A stretch of DNA of 64,000 nt from a bacterium (GTDB lineage: Bacteria; UBA10199; 2-02-FULL-44-16; JAAZCA01): assembly GCA_041648665.1 (NCBI GenBank), contig JBAZOP010000001.1, forward strand, positions 1-64,000, in the 5' to 3' direction. The position numbers and the translations under genes were made by a program. Each line of letters opens with the position of its first letter. The stretch's first letter is position 1. Under the pieces are notes generated by a model that saw only the letters and a program-made list of their open reading frames with translations, had not been told where the DNA came from and made no database searches. Below, piece after piece: positions 42,310-51,642 of the stretch.

Positions 42310-43415
42310 GAGATGACGCTTTCAATGTGATCAACAAAGGTTGCCCAGGAATTATCCCCGCAAAGGGCAGGCACGGAAATTGCGCTTTCCGCGGGGAACG
42401 CCCCTTCCCTCGCCATAATGCTTTCCATATGCGTCGCCAGTTCATCGGGAGAACAGGGGTCGAAGAAGCGCACCCTCGGGTAACCATCGAGGACTTCGTG
42501 CGAAAACGGGCGGTCGGAAGCGATGATGTCGCCCCCCAGCGCCCGCGCTTCAAGCAGCGGCAGCCCGATGGTTTCCACCAGTGACGGAAAGATCAATATA
42601 GAATCGCGATAACACAGCATCACCTCTGAACGAGGCAGCGGACCCAGAAACTCCATTTTCAGCCCCTCCCTCTCGGCGTGCTGCTTCATGCGACGAGCAT
42701 AGCCATTTTCGTCTCCCCTGATCGTAACGCTCACGCGTGGAGCAATACCCTTTGACTTAAGAATCTTCAGGGCCTGAAGAAGCACATCGATATTTTTGTA
42801 AACAAACGATGTGGTAGGATAGAAGAACTCCTGAGACTGCCTGCGCCCTTTCAGTCTCTCAGCACCGTCGGTCGCAGGAAGGCTGATCGGCGGCATCAAG
42901 GCAACGACCTTGTTATGTGAGATTCCATACGCATCTGCCAGCGCCCTCTTCATCCACATCGTCTGGACGACGACAGTATGTGCACGATTAGCGGCCTTCT
43001 TGATGAGATAATAGAACAATTCCGTATAAAGCCACAGGACACGCTCCCCGTTCTTCAGAAGAGACCACTTTCGCTCGCGTAGAAAAGGCAGAGATTGGTG
43101 AACATAGACTACCTGCGGTTTTTTCGTAAAAAGAATGGCTGTGTTCTGCAATGACACGACGACGTCTGGGTTCAGCTTTCTGATCAGCCGTGGTGCCATG
43201 AACAACTCCCACAGGATCCTCCGACCCCAGCTCTTCTTCGGGTATTTCTCGACGATAACGTGGACATGGGGCCCGGCGGACTTCAGGGCATCCGTGCTCA
43301 CGACAAAATACCACTCATGTTCCTTCTCATGCGCGCCGACATGGGAAAAGAAACCCTTCAGAATGCTGAGAGCACCGGTCTCGCTTGCCGGGACATCAAA
43401 GACCGCGATACGCAT
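42306..43415 (-). CDS. Family 4 glycosyltransferase
   Basis: This 369-residue GT-B protein has FDVPASETGALSILKGFFSH, an acceptor domain with VVVQTMWMKRALADAY and a donor domain with FVYKNIDVLLQALKILKSKG, FLGPLPRSEVMLCYRDSILI and FPSLVETIGLPLLEARALGG. It sits between two other glycosyltransferase genes with 4-bp and 20-bp junctions. Confidence 0.92.
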   Translation of the reverse strand: MRIAVFDVPASETGALSILKGFFSHVGAHEKEHEWYFVVSTDALKSAGPHVHVIVEKYPKKSWGRRILWELFMAPRLIRKLNPDVVVSLQNTAILFTKKPQVVYVHQSLPFLRERKWSLLKNGERVLWLYTELFYYLIKKAANRAHTVVVQTMWMKRALADAYGISHNKVVALMPPISLPATDGAERLKGRRQSQEFFYPTTSFVYKNIDVLLQALKILKSKGIAPRVSVTIRGDENGYARRMKQHAEREGLKMEFLGPLPRSEVMLCYRDSILIFPSLVETIGLPLLEARALGGDIIASDRPFSHEVLDGYPRVRFFDPCSPDELATHMESIMAREGAFPAESAISVPALCGDNSWATFVDHIESVIS

Positions 43416-43435
43416 CAGTTACCCTTTAGCTGGTA

Positions 43436-44566
43436 TTACGAGAGAGCGGCCACATTTATACCACGCAATACATTCTTTGCCCTAACATCCCATGTATATT
43501 TTCTTTCAAATTCAGAGCGAGCAGCATCTGCATATCGTCTTCGTACGCAAGGATCCTTGAGCAACGTCACAGCATTAACCCACTCGTCAACATTGCCAGG
43601 ATGTACCAGAACGCTATTCGTTTTATCCAGCACCTCGCGAAGAACAGGGATATCCGATGCTACAATGGCTTTTCCTGAAGCCATATACTCGAACATTTTT
43701 AGGGGTGACATCCAGCGTGAAGTGTCTACCTTACGCCCTGTCACCTCCAATTTATTTTGATATGGCATCAGCAAGACATCGCACATTGCACGATAGCGCC
43801 CAGCCTCAGCCGGCGCAACATACCCATGGCAATGCAGATTGTCGGGAACAGACGAAACATACGCAACAACGTCATCCTTCGTCCCACCGATTATATGAAA
43901 GGCAACGTCAGGAAGTTGATTTGCCATTTCCACTATCAGTTCTATTCCACGTCCGAAGAGAACTTTACCGACATAACCCACCTGCAATGGAGAGGCCGCT
44001 GAACCGTCGCACGATCGTTTCTCATACAACTGATCGTCACAATCCGCTGCATCATGATGCACTTCGATCTTTTCAGCCACAGCACGGTGCAACCTGCAGT
44101 ATTCCGCTCTCAAAGCTTTAGATATAGTAACACATTTAACAAGCCGCCTCTGGCGCAGCAACCAGCCCTCTAGCACCCTGCGAGCAACATTACGACCAGG
44201 CGGGGCATGAGTCTCATAAATCACTCGAAAACCATTATGCAAAGCAAGACATACACCATATATATCACGGCCATAAATCAGCACTTCGTTCGACCGATAT
44301 GCTTTTATCAGACATCTCAATTTTGTCAGGGCAAAGAGGCTCGATCCATACCGAATATTCGGCGCCAAAAATGTTTTTACTTTAAAGTTATGATCCACTC
44401 CATAATACGAAAATAAATCGACATCCTCACCGCACTGCCTGCGTCGGCGAGCAACCAATGTTACCTCATTGTCAGCCCTGGCAAGCGCCGCACACATGCG
44501 CATCACCTGAATGCTGTTTGCGCTTTGAGAGGGTACTATTGATGATGACAAATAGATTATTTTCAT
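43436..44566 (-). CDS. Family 4 glycosyltransferase
   Basis: This 376-residue GT-B protein begins IIYLSSSIVPSQSANSIQVM, has FRVIYETHAPPGRNVARRVL, and ends with the donor-binding block MSPLKMFEYMASGKAIVASD followed by IPVLREVLDKTNSVLV. It marks the boundary where base composition turns clearly AT-rich toward higher coordinates. Confidence 0.92.
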   Translation of the reverse strand: MKIIYLSSSIVPSQSANSIQVMRMCAALARADNEVTLVARRRRQCGEDVDLFSYYGVDHNFKVKTFLAPNIRYGSSLFALTKLRCLIKAYRSNEVLIYGRDIYGVCLALHNGFRVIYETHAPPGRNVARRVLEGWLLRQRRLVKCVTISKALRAEYCRLHRAVAEKIEVHHDAADCDDQLYEKRSCDGSAASPLQVGYVGKVLFGRGIELIVEMANQLPDVAFHIIGGTKDDVVAYVSSVPDNLHCHGYVAPAEAGRYRAMCDVLLMPYQNKLEVTGRKVDTSRWMSPLKMFEYMASGKAIVASDIPVLREVLDKTNSVLVHPGNVDEWVNAVTLLKDPCVRRRYADAARSEFERKYTWDVRAKNVLRGINVAALS

Positions 44567-44611
44567 TTTAGAAAGGAATAGAGCGAATGGAAATGATCAA
44601 ATTGGCGATTA

Positions 44612-45298
44612 TCAGACAGGTTTACTACGCTTCACCTCAATCAGATCGTATCTCAGGCCCTTACCAAGGGCCTTTAAATAAAACTCTTCACCAAATGCTT
44701 TTGCTAAAACCTCAAGCGTTGGACTTATCACAAAATCACCACGTTTCGTAACGCGTATCTCGGCAAATGCCTTTGTCAGTTCCAAAGGCCTTGTTCTTCT
44801 GAACCAATGGCGAATCTGAGGCAAAAAAAGCATGGGCCGCGCCAAGTCAAGCTCCAGCAAGGCATAATCTCCTATAGCTTCACGCAGCGACCTCACCGTA
44901 CCAAAGAGATCCGAAATCTCCGTAAGCACGGCAAAGCAAAATACAATATCGAAACTACCAAGGCTTTGAATCTCCGAAGCACTCATTGTCTCATATATAA
45001 TATTATATCCTTCATATGAAGCCAGCGTGCGGGCCTGAGCGAGACGACGCTCATCGATATCGACACCTACAACCTCCGAAGCTCCCATCTTTTTTGCGAA
45101 CAGACAATATTGTCCAGAATTGCAGCCGATATCCAAAACCCTTTTATTAGTGAAATCTACCTTAGTCAATTCTGCAAGCCGGAGCCTCGTATTAACCTTA
45201 CCTGGTGTATACAAGCCATCATGAAGATCAATAGTTTGATACCAGGACTGTTTTTGAATCCACTCATTCATTTGATCACGTGACATTAAATCAATCAT
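44612..45298 (-). CDS. SAM-dependent methyltransferase (class I)
   Basis: This 228-residue protein has the class I motif VLDIGCNSGQYCLFAKKMGA, EVVGVDIDERRLAQAR, and IVFCFAVLTEISDLFGTVRS. It starts at ATG 45298, which overlaps the upstream stop codon (ATGA). The longer frame to 45352 lies inside that gene. It may methylate a glycan or its intermediates. The substrate is unknown. Confidence 0.85.
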   Translation of the reverse strand: MIDLMSRDQMNEWIQKQSWYQTIDLHDGLYTPGKVNTRLRLAELTKVDFTNKRVLDIGCNSGQYCLFAKKMGASEVVGVDIDERRLAQARTLASYEGYNIIYETMSASEIQSLGSFDIVFCFAVLTEISDLFGTVRSLREAIGDYALLELDLARPMLFLPQIRHWFRRTRPLELTKAFAEIRVTKRGDFVISPTLEVLAKAFGEEFYLKALGKGLRYDLIEVKRSKPV

Positions 45299-45882
45299 TT
45301 TACTATCCTTCGCAGCAATGTTAGTGCCCGATAATGAAGATAATTTCTGCACAAACAGACATTATTAACTACTTCAAAGCCTAGCGCCTTGAGAACAGCG
45401 CATCTGTGATGCCCATTCTTCAAATAAACCAAGCCATCCCTTTCAATGCCCATAATCCAATCAGATCCCGATGAATCATAGCCCTCTTTAGCAATGCATT
45501 CTGCCAATGCGAAGCGCTGCATAACGCGCTCACATATAGCATTTCTGACTATTTCATTATACTTTTCGTCTCCAGACGAATAATCGTAAGACAAACATTT
45601 ATCTGCCAGCCTGGAATTAATCAGTGTATACAATGAGCCCCTAAACATTCCTCCATATCTCTTATTTGTTTCTCCATATTTCTGAAGCTGTTCAGCATAC
45701 CAGCGACAATACTCTTCTCGTGCCGTCTTTTTATTACCTAACAAATAATTTCTATAGAAATTGTATATAGGCCAGCGGTCAATACTAGTTCCACCCCATC
45801 CCTCATTATTATAGCACGACAAATCGTCGTGACGAATTTGGGCGATTGAGACATTGATTATTCTAACAAATATATCAATCAT
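45295..45882 (-). CDS. Hypothetical protein with ParB/sulfiredoxin-like motif
   Basis: This 195-residue protein has a C-terminal segment GLVYLKNGHHRCAVLKALGF, which resembles the GHHR/GxxR motif of ParB/sulfiredoxin-fold domains. The N-terminal part is helical and Tyr-rich (YRNYLLGNKKTAREEYCRWY). No catalytic function can be assigned. It is translationally coupled to the methyltransferase gene. ParB-like fold proteins with NTP-dependent activity occur in diverse operons, so a small-molecule or glycan modifying role is possible. Confidence 0.55.
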   Translation of the reverse strand: MIDIFVRIINVSIAQIRHDDLSCYNNEGWGGTSIDRWPIYNFYRNYLLGNKKTAREEYCRWYAEQLQKYGETNKRYGGMFRGSLYTLINSRLADKCLSYDYSSGDEKYNEIVRNAICERVMQRFALAECIAKEGYDSSGSDWIMGIERDGLVYLKNGHHRCAVLKALGFEVVNNVCLCRNYLHYRALTLLRRIVK

Positions 45883-45937
45883 GATGTATAGTTAATTACG
45901 CATTAGAAATTATTAATGCCAAACGTTAAGAATGTCT

Positions 45938-46609
45938 TCATTCATGTCTATTTAGCGGCAGTCTAGTGATGCTCTTCAATACATCACCAATATTGTCGCA
46001 ATTCCAACTCTCGCTGAGCGCCCTCGGGTCCTTTCTCCACCACTCCGATGCCAGAAGCAGATCAATAATTTCCTTTGGGAAACGGTATCCAATGATCCTG
46101 GCAGGAACGCCCGCTACAATTGCGTAAGGAGAAACATCTTTTGTCACGACAGCTCCCGCTCCAACGATGGCTCCTGTCCGGATTCTAACACCACCAAGGA
46201 CTACTGACTTTGCGCCAATCCAGACATCATGTTCAATGATGGTCTTCTTTGTCTCATTGAACCTCTCACGCAAATCAGTTTTCACCAATTTCCAGACTGG
46301 AGAATAAAAACAGGCGGACGTAGATAGTCTATCTGTGGGATGATTGTTGGCTCCGATTATACTGTGCGCGCCAACTGAACAGTATCTTCCAATGCTCTCA
46401 GTATTTATGCCTACCATAGAACCTTCCGCAAGCACAGTATATTTGCCTACCCTAGTGAAAGATGTTAGCGAAACGTTCCTGCCTACCCGAATCGGATGCT
46501 CGGCATTTGGTTTAACCCCAATGTATGACTTGATCATAAAACCACGATATCTTACCGGATAGCAAAAATACTTGATGACCAATCGGGCCATATCTTTTAT
46601 GAAGTCCAT
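45938..46609 (-). CDS. CatB-like hexapeptide acetyltransferase
   Basis: This 223-residue left-handed beta-helix protein of the xenobiotic acetyltransferase (CatB) type has PIRVGRNVSLTSFTRVGKYT, RYCSVGAHSIIGANNHPTDR and the C-terminal TIIEHDVWIGAKSVVLGGVR, GAIVGAGAVVTKDVSPYAIV and AGVPARIIGYRFP. It probably O- or N-acetylates a glycan sugar. It is distinct from the acyltransferase at 30401. Confidence 0.9.
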   Translation of the reverse strand: MDFIKDMARLVIKYFCYPVRYRGFMIKSYIGVKPNAEHPIRVGRNVSLTSFTRVGKYTVLAEGSMVGINTESIGRYCSVGAHSIIGANNHPTDRLSTSACFYSPVWKLVKTDLRERFNETKKTIIEHDVWIGAKSVVLGGVRIRTGAIVGAGAVVTKDVSPYAIVAGVPARIIGYRFPKEIIDLLLASEWWRKDPRALSESWNCDNIGDVLKSITRLPLNRHE

Positions 46610-46657
46610 ATTGTTCCCAACTCGCTTAGAGTTAACTGCCTCATTACAATGTCCGCA

Positions 46658-48088
46658 CTATTGTGAGTGATTATATTCTGTCGACGCTCTGCTAATACGA
46701 AAACCATCTGCATCCAGCCTCTCTACAACTATATGTGCAAACTCAGGATTAATCTGAGCAAGAGATGATATTTTACTTTCAAGTTCATCCTTCTCTATCC
46801 CTGGCATCTTTTGACAAGCATACTCACGACGCCTCATTCGCTCGGTGACATCCCAAACACAACAACGATTAGCAATTCGCCTTGCCAACAACCTGATACT
46901 GCCTAGCAAGGCATACATCGATATCTTTCGCACCCTTTGTGAGCCATGCCTTGCTATTCTCTTCTTCGATTCTTCAACAAAGAACAGCTTCTTTTCCGCC
47001 AAACATGATGCAATTCTCGTGGCAGCATCATAATCCACGTTGGCAATCCAAGGTCGTATGATATCTTTCTTCTCTTCCAGAATATCACGCTCGCGCCGCT
47101 CACTTATGTACTTGTCAACTAAGCGCATTAACTCAGCCTCGCTGCTCGCAACATCACTCACGAGCATTGGCAATTCCGGAGCAAAGTTGTTATCCCGAAT
47201 AGGACAATAGGAAATAGTAGGTATTCCAGAAAATGCTGCCTCAACTGCAGTCGTGCAGTCATGATGAATAACCACTAACGCAGACATGTTCCATTCCTGA
47301 ACACAACCTTCCTGAATAATGGAAATATTGTCATGGCCCGAAAAAACGTCCTCATAGAATCGTACTAACTCTGATGGATGCGGACGAACTACTATTCTAA
47401 TATCAGGGTGCTGCTCGGCGATGTGCAATATTGCTCCGACAACATAATACTGCACAAGTCTGTAATATGCCTTATCGATCCCATCCTTCCGATGATCTTC
47501 ATTGCCAAAATGGCCAGGTAGTGCCCTGATCCCCTTCTCATATCCAAGCACATGATTCGCATATGCGAAACTCGTATTGACTAAGATATAGTTACCATAC
47601 TTCTCTCGTAACAAATCGGCTTTCTCTTTATAGAGCACCTCGTACTTCTTTTTTCGCAGATCAAACCGAGGATGGCCGGTTACAAATAAACGTGTTGCGT
47701 CCACACTCTTTCTATTTTCCAGGAGGCATTCTTTTAGTGCGTGACCCCAAAGAAAATACATATCGTAGAATGGCACTAGTTCTTCCGGATACCTGGCAAT
47801 GAACGTGAACATACCTTTCTCAATAATCCCACCCTCTTCATCCAAATTTATGATAAAGCCGCCATTTCGATGAATGTCCTCGCAAAAATCGCGCTGCGCC
47901 GGTGTAAGCCCTTTGTCAAAATACAAGAATGGAGCCATATTACCCATTCTGCGATGCACGACGCTCTTAGAGCCCAATAAACATGTAAATCCAGCGCGAG
48001 CAAGTTCACAAGCTAGAAAAAGTCTGGCATCAAGTTCTCGTGATTTTATCTCTATCGGCAAACAGCACGTTATTGTATTGTTCTCCAT
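46658..48088 (-). CDS. Surface carbohydrate biosynthesis protein (GT-B-like)
   Basis: This 476-residue protein fits the family annotated as surface carbohydrate biosynthesis protein. It has ITCCLPIEIKSRELDARLFL, GGFIINLDEEGGIIEKG, IRIVVRPHPSELVRFYEDVF and ALVVIHHDCTTAVEAAFSGI. The RPHP motif is typical of GT-B enzymes related to polysialyl/capsule transferases. I use ATG 48088, preceded by GGAG at 5 nt. It may transfer a nonulosonic acid or related sugar (inference from neighbours). Confidence 0.8.
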   Translation of the reverse strand: MENNTITCCLPIEIKSRELDARLFLACELARAGFTCLLGSKSVVHRRMGNMAPFLYFDKGLTPAQRDFCEDIHRNGGFIINLDEEGGIIEKGMFTFIARYPEELVPFYDMYFLWGHALKECLLENRKSVDATRLFVTGHPRFDLRKKKYEVLYKEKADLLREKYGNYILVNTSFAYANHVLGYEKGIRALPGHFGNEDHRKDGIDKAYYRLVQYYVVGAILHIAEQHPDIRIVVRPHPSELVRFYEDVFSGHDNISIIQEGCVQEWNMSALVVIHHDCTTAVEAAFSGIPTISYCPIRDNNFAPELPMLVSDVASSEAELMRLVDKYISERRERDILEEKKDIIRPWIANVDYDAATRIASCLAEKKLFFVEESKKRIARHGSQRVRKISMYALLGSIRLLARRIANRCCVWDVTERMRRREYACQKMPGIEKDELESKISSLAQINPEFAHIVVERLDADGFRISRASTEYNHSQ

Positions 48089-48145
48089 CTTATCTCCATA
48101 ATTACTTAGCGACATTTAGAATGAATGCGGCTTGTTTGATAGATA

Positions 48146-49366
48146 TTATGAGAGGATCAACTTTTTCATTTTCGCCTGAAACAGAGTTGTCTGTTCATCC
48201 AAGTCTCTTGCCACTTTTTTGTAACGAGCGTTGACTTCGGACAAACGGCCGAGGATATCAATAACGCGCATAAAGAACATGTCCTCAAAATCATCTTCCA
48301 GCACATCCATACAATGCTCTTGCAATCCCAATTCATCATAGAGTCCTGGGAGTTGCGGGTGAGTGCCCAATCCAAGAGTTGGAACCCCCATGCCAATGGG
48401 GCACACGTTGCCATGAAATCTCATACCCACCACCATGTCCACATGCCTGTAAAGATCAAATGCTTTACGGTAAGCCGAGTCCGCCGAAACAACGGGCGCC
48501 ACTGTTGAACGCAATCTAGATATATCCCTAGGCAATGTGGATAACACTTCAGAAATAATTTCCAGATCGGCCGGAATATGCGGCACAAAAACTATTCTGA
48601 TATTTTGCTCATTAACTAGATGCACTAGCGCGCTAGATAACTGAGATAAGAATATTCGTCTTCTTTTGCCACCGGCCATCTTGTCCGCAAGACCCACTCT
48701 GGCCATCAGCCTATAAGAAATAGACGGCTCTTCTCTGAATCTATACCGCTGTTTATCTCCCGCTAATTGCACTGTAACCAGCGGTTTCTCATCAGAAAGC
48801 TCTTTGTGCTCTACGTTCAGCGTGGCCATATGAAAACCACCATCAGGCACTGTAGTTATATTCTGCACTGCAGTATGTCCGAAGATCTGTCCAAGCCTTT
48901 TAAGAGATCCGTCATTTCGCACGCTGATAAGCGTATTGGGCCGCTTTGTTAAATATTCTAGATAAGATCCAAATGCCGATTTAGCCTTATACTTTTGTCC
49001 ATAATATGAGGCAAACCCCAGAGCATAATAAATGACAGGCACCTGAATTCTTTCCAGCGTCTCAATATCAAGGCCAACATAGCAACCGGTCTTGTCATGA
49101 TGAGATAGCCCCGAGAAAAGACCGCCGCCTCCTATTATCATGGCATCATGTGAATTAGCTAACGCCACAAACTCACGACAATCATATCGTTTCTTCCCCA
49201 TAAATTCGGAGTAACCGATCATGTCTTCGTCGGTGAACGTAATCTCACAATCTGGCAAATTACGCTGTAGAGTCCGACGAATTCCGTCGATATTGGCACA
49301 ATCACCAATGTTCGTCGAATAACACGCCAAATGTAATATTTTGATTTTGCGCATCCACTTGCTCAC
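48146..49366 (-). CDS. Polysaccharide pyruvyl transferase family protein
   Basis: This 406-residue protein has the pyruvyl transferase family layout: ILHLACYSTNIGDCANIDGI at the N-terminus, MIIGGGGLFSGLSHHDKTGC, and a C-terminal MVVGMRFHGNVCPIGMGVPT segment. Members add ketal pyruvate to sugars or act as WcaK-like sugar-modifying enzymes. The start may be at 49354. It lies about 100 bp after the NeuC-like gene. Confidence 0.85.
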   Translation of the reverse strand: MSKWMRKIKILHLACYSTNIGDCANIDGIRRTLQRNLPDCEITFTDEDMIGYSEFMGKKRYDCREFVALANSHDAMIIGGGGLFSGLSHHDKTGCYVGLDIETLERIQVPVIYYALGFASYYGQKYKAKSAFGSYLEYLTKRPNTLISVRNDGSLKRLGQIFGHTAVQNITTVPDGGFHMATLNVEHKELSDEKPLVTVQLAGDKQRYRFREEPSISYRLMARVGLADKMAGGKRRRIFLSQLSSALVHLVNEQNIRIVFVPHIPADLEIISEVLSTLPRDISRLRSTVAPVVSADSAYRKAFDLYRHVDMVVGMRFHGNVCPIGMGVPTLGLGTHPQLPGLYDELGLQEHCMDVLEDDFEDMFFMRVIDILGRLSEVNARYKKVARDLDEQTTLFQAKMKKLILS

Positions 49367-49465
49367 ATGTTCTTTTCAGTCAGCGCCACTTACAGCGACA
49401 ACTGCTTTATAGTAATATTGCCATGACACATATTACCTGCTTTGTTTCGAATACAGCGCATCAAT

Positions 49466-50590
49466 TTAGTCAATATCGAGAAATCTCTTTTGAATGCTTA
49501 TCTTCCAAACATCATCTCTCCTCAATAATTCAGCAAATCTATCAGCGCTTCTTCCATCACCAAATTTGTCACTGGGCATATGGGGAACATCGCTGATTCG
49601 ATTGAGCGAATTCAATATCTTATCCTTATCCTCTTTCACATCGATTATTGTTGGATGCCTGAAGCGACACTGCTGTCTGGTGCCGATATTAATCGATGGA
49701 ATCGAATAGAATGGGGCCTCTCGGACGCCTGCGCTTGAGTTCCCAATGATGAATTCACAGTTTTTGAGCAACACCAGGTACGCCTCAAATCGAATGGAAG
49801 GGAACAACTTGATTCTCGGGCTCTTCTCAAGCTGAAATAACTCATTGAGTATGATATCTGAGCCAGGATCATTGTTCGGATAAATGGCAACATAGTTACG
49901 CTTTGATTCTATAAGCGCGCTTGCCACTTCGACAATGTTTCTATTCAAATCATGTAGACTCGATGTTACCGGGTGATATGCAAACAACGAGTAACGCTCA
50001 TAGGGAATATCGTAATGGGCTTTAACTTCTGCAAGAAGGGGAAGATCCGTTGACAACATGAGATCAATGTCCGGCGATCCTATGACGAATATGTTCTCTT
50101 GAGCCTCACCCATCTGAATCAATCGTTTCTTTGCCTCATCATTCGCCACAAAATGAATATGCGCAAGTTTTGAAACGGAATGTCTGATAGACTCATCGAT
50201 TGTACCGGAAATCTCCCCGCCCTCTATATGGCCCACTAGAATGTTATTCATCGCCCCCACTATCGCCCCTGCAAGGGCTTCACATCTGTCTCCATGAACA
50301 ATCAGCATATCCGGTTTTACAAGGATCACAAAATTGCTGAGTCCATGAATGGTGTTTGCCAATATTTCATCAAGGGAATCGTTATGTCGCTGATTGATAA
50401 AATAATGTATGTTTTTATATCCGCATTTTAGGACCTCATCATATGTGCTTCCATATTTTGGAAGCATGTGCATACCGGTAACAAATACATGCGCTTCCAG
50501 CGTGGCAGATCTTTCCACCTCATTGATAAGAGGTTTTAGCTTGCCAAAATCTGCACGCGTGCCTGTGAGAAAAAGAATCTTCTTATTCAC
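49466..50590 (-). CDS. neuC: Hydrolysing UDP-GlcNAc 2-epimerase, NeuC/LegG family
   Basis: This 374-residue protein begins ILFLTGTRADFGKLKPLINE, the NeuC/LegG signature. Further motifs are MLIVHGDRCEALAGAIVGAM, LVGHIEGGEISGTIDESIRH and NSSAGVREAPFYSIPSINIG. It cleaves UDP from a HexNAc while inverting C2, giving ManNAc (NeuC) or the 2,4-diacetamido analogue (LegG). Which one cannot be decided, because no LegB/LegC-like genes are adjacent. The start overlaps the NeuB stop by 8 bp. Confidence 0.92.
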   Translation of the reverse strand: MNKKILFLTGTRADFGKLKPLINEVERSATLEAHVFVTGMHMLPKYGSTYDEVLKCGYKNIHYFINQRHNDSLDEILANTIHGLSNFVILVKPDMLIVHGDRCEALAGAIVGAMNNILVGHIEGGEISGTIDESIRHSVSKLAHIHFVANDEAKKRLIQMGEAQENIFVIGSPDIDLMLSTDLPLLAEVKAHYDIPYERYSLFAYHPVTSSLHDLNRNIVEVASALIESKRNYVAIYPNNDPGSDIILNELFQLEKSPRIKLFPSIRFEAYLVLLKNCEFIIGNSSAGVREAPFYSIPSINIGTRQQCRFRHPTIIDVKEDKDKILNSLNRISDVPHMPSDKFGDGRSADRFAELLRRDDVWKISIQKRFLDID

Positions 50591-51620
50591 TTATTTGCTC
50601 CCATGTTAACTGCAGATCCTTTCTTATATCGCACGCCGCCCTTCTGCCCAACAACGACTTGAAATCCTTGGCCTTTATGCCCCCTGTCCCTGGCCTCTTC
50701 ACCCAGATATTTTCCAGACTGAGAGTTTCTCCGACTGAGATATCTCTTATTGCAACAACGCAGGCATATGCGAAGTCGATAGTTGGCTGTTCTTCAGGCA
50801 GGATGGCCTTTTCTCCCCCCAAGGCTCTATGAATTGCATTTGTCCCACAAATAAGATCCTTCAACTCATTGGGATCAATAGATATCGGGATATCCGGACC
50901 AGGCCAGCACTTATCCGAAGTGAAATGCTTCTCCAGGATACTTGCTCCGAGTGCTGCTGCAGCAAAAGACGTATAATTTCCAATTGAATGATCACTGAGT
51001 CCAATCACAGCATCTGGAAATGCCTCTTTAAGTTCTACAAGAGCACCCAGCCTAACCTTGTTGTAGGGAGTCGGATAGATCGATGTGCAATGTAATATCG
51101 CATATGGAACGCAGGCATCCTTCAGAATTGCAACCGCCTCACTGATAGAATGAATATCGTTCATTCCGGTGCTTAAAATGATCGGTTTTCCAAAGGCGGC
51201 TATATGCCTGATAAGCGGATAATTATTACATTCGCCCGACCCAACTTTATAGGCGTAAACACCCATCGACTCAAGACGGTCAGCCGCCGCACGTGAGAAA
51301 GGTGTATTGAGGTATATCATCCCCTTCGCTTCGACATAGTTTTTGAGCTCAATTTCCTCACTTTCACTCAGGGCGCATCTTGACATAATCTTCCATATGC
51401 TTTCCTTTGCATTTCCAGGAATCACGTCATTGGGTATCATCTCATCGTCGATCACATGACACTGAAATTTTACACACTCGCATCCAGCGCCGTAAGCATC
51501 GTCGACCATCTTTACCGCCTTATTGATACTGCCTTCATGATTAATGCCTATTTCAGCAATAACCAATGGAGGACTACCCTCACCGACCAATCTTCCTGCC
51601 ACATTAATGTTCGGACTCAT
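50583..51620 (-). CDS. neuB: Nonulosonic acid synthase with SAF domain (NeuB family)
   Basis: This 345-residue TIM-barrel synthase (about 1-280) has VIAEIGINHEGSINKAVKMV, GCECVKFQCHV, KVGSGECNNYPLIRHIAAFG and HCTSIYPTPYNKVRLGAL. A C-terminal antifreeze-like SAF domain (about 285-345: DISVGETLSLENIWVKRPGT) completes it. It condenses phosphoenolpyruvate with a ManNAc-type sugar. It sits in a tight set with NeuC-, amidotransferase- and NeuA-like genes. A second NeuB homologue in the locus lacks the SAF domain. Confidence 0.93.
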   Translation of the reverse strand: MSPNINVAGRLVGEGSPPLVIAEIGINHEGSINKAVKMVDDAYGAGCECVKFQCHVIDDEMIPNDVIPGNAKESIWKIMSRCALSESEEIELKNYVEAKGMIYLNTPFSRAAADRLESMGVYAYKVGSGECNNYPLIRHIAAFGKPIILSTGMNDIHSISEAVAILKDACVPYAILHCTSIYPTPYNKVRLGALVELKEAFPDAVIGLSDHSIGNYTSFAAAALGASILEKHFTSDKCWPGPDIPISIDPNELKDLICGTNAIHRALGGEKAILPEEQPTIDFAYACVVAIRDISVGETLSLENIWVKRPGTGGIKAKDFKSLLGRRAACDIRKDLQLTWEQISE

Positions 51621-51642
51621 ATCAGCGTAGGCCTTTCATCGA

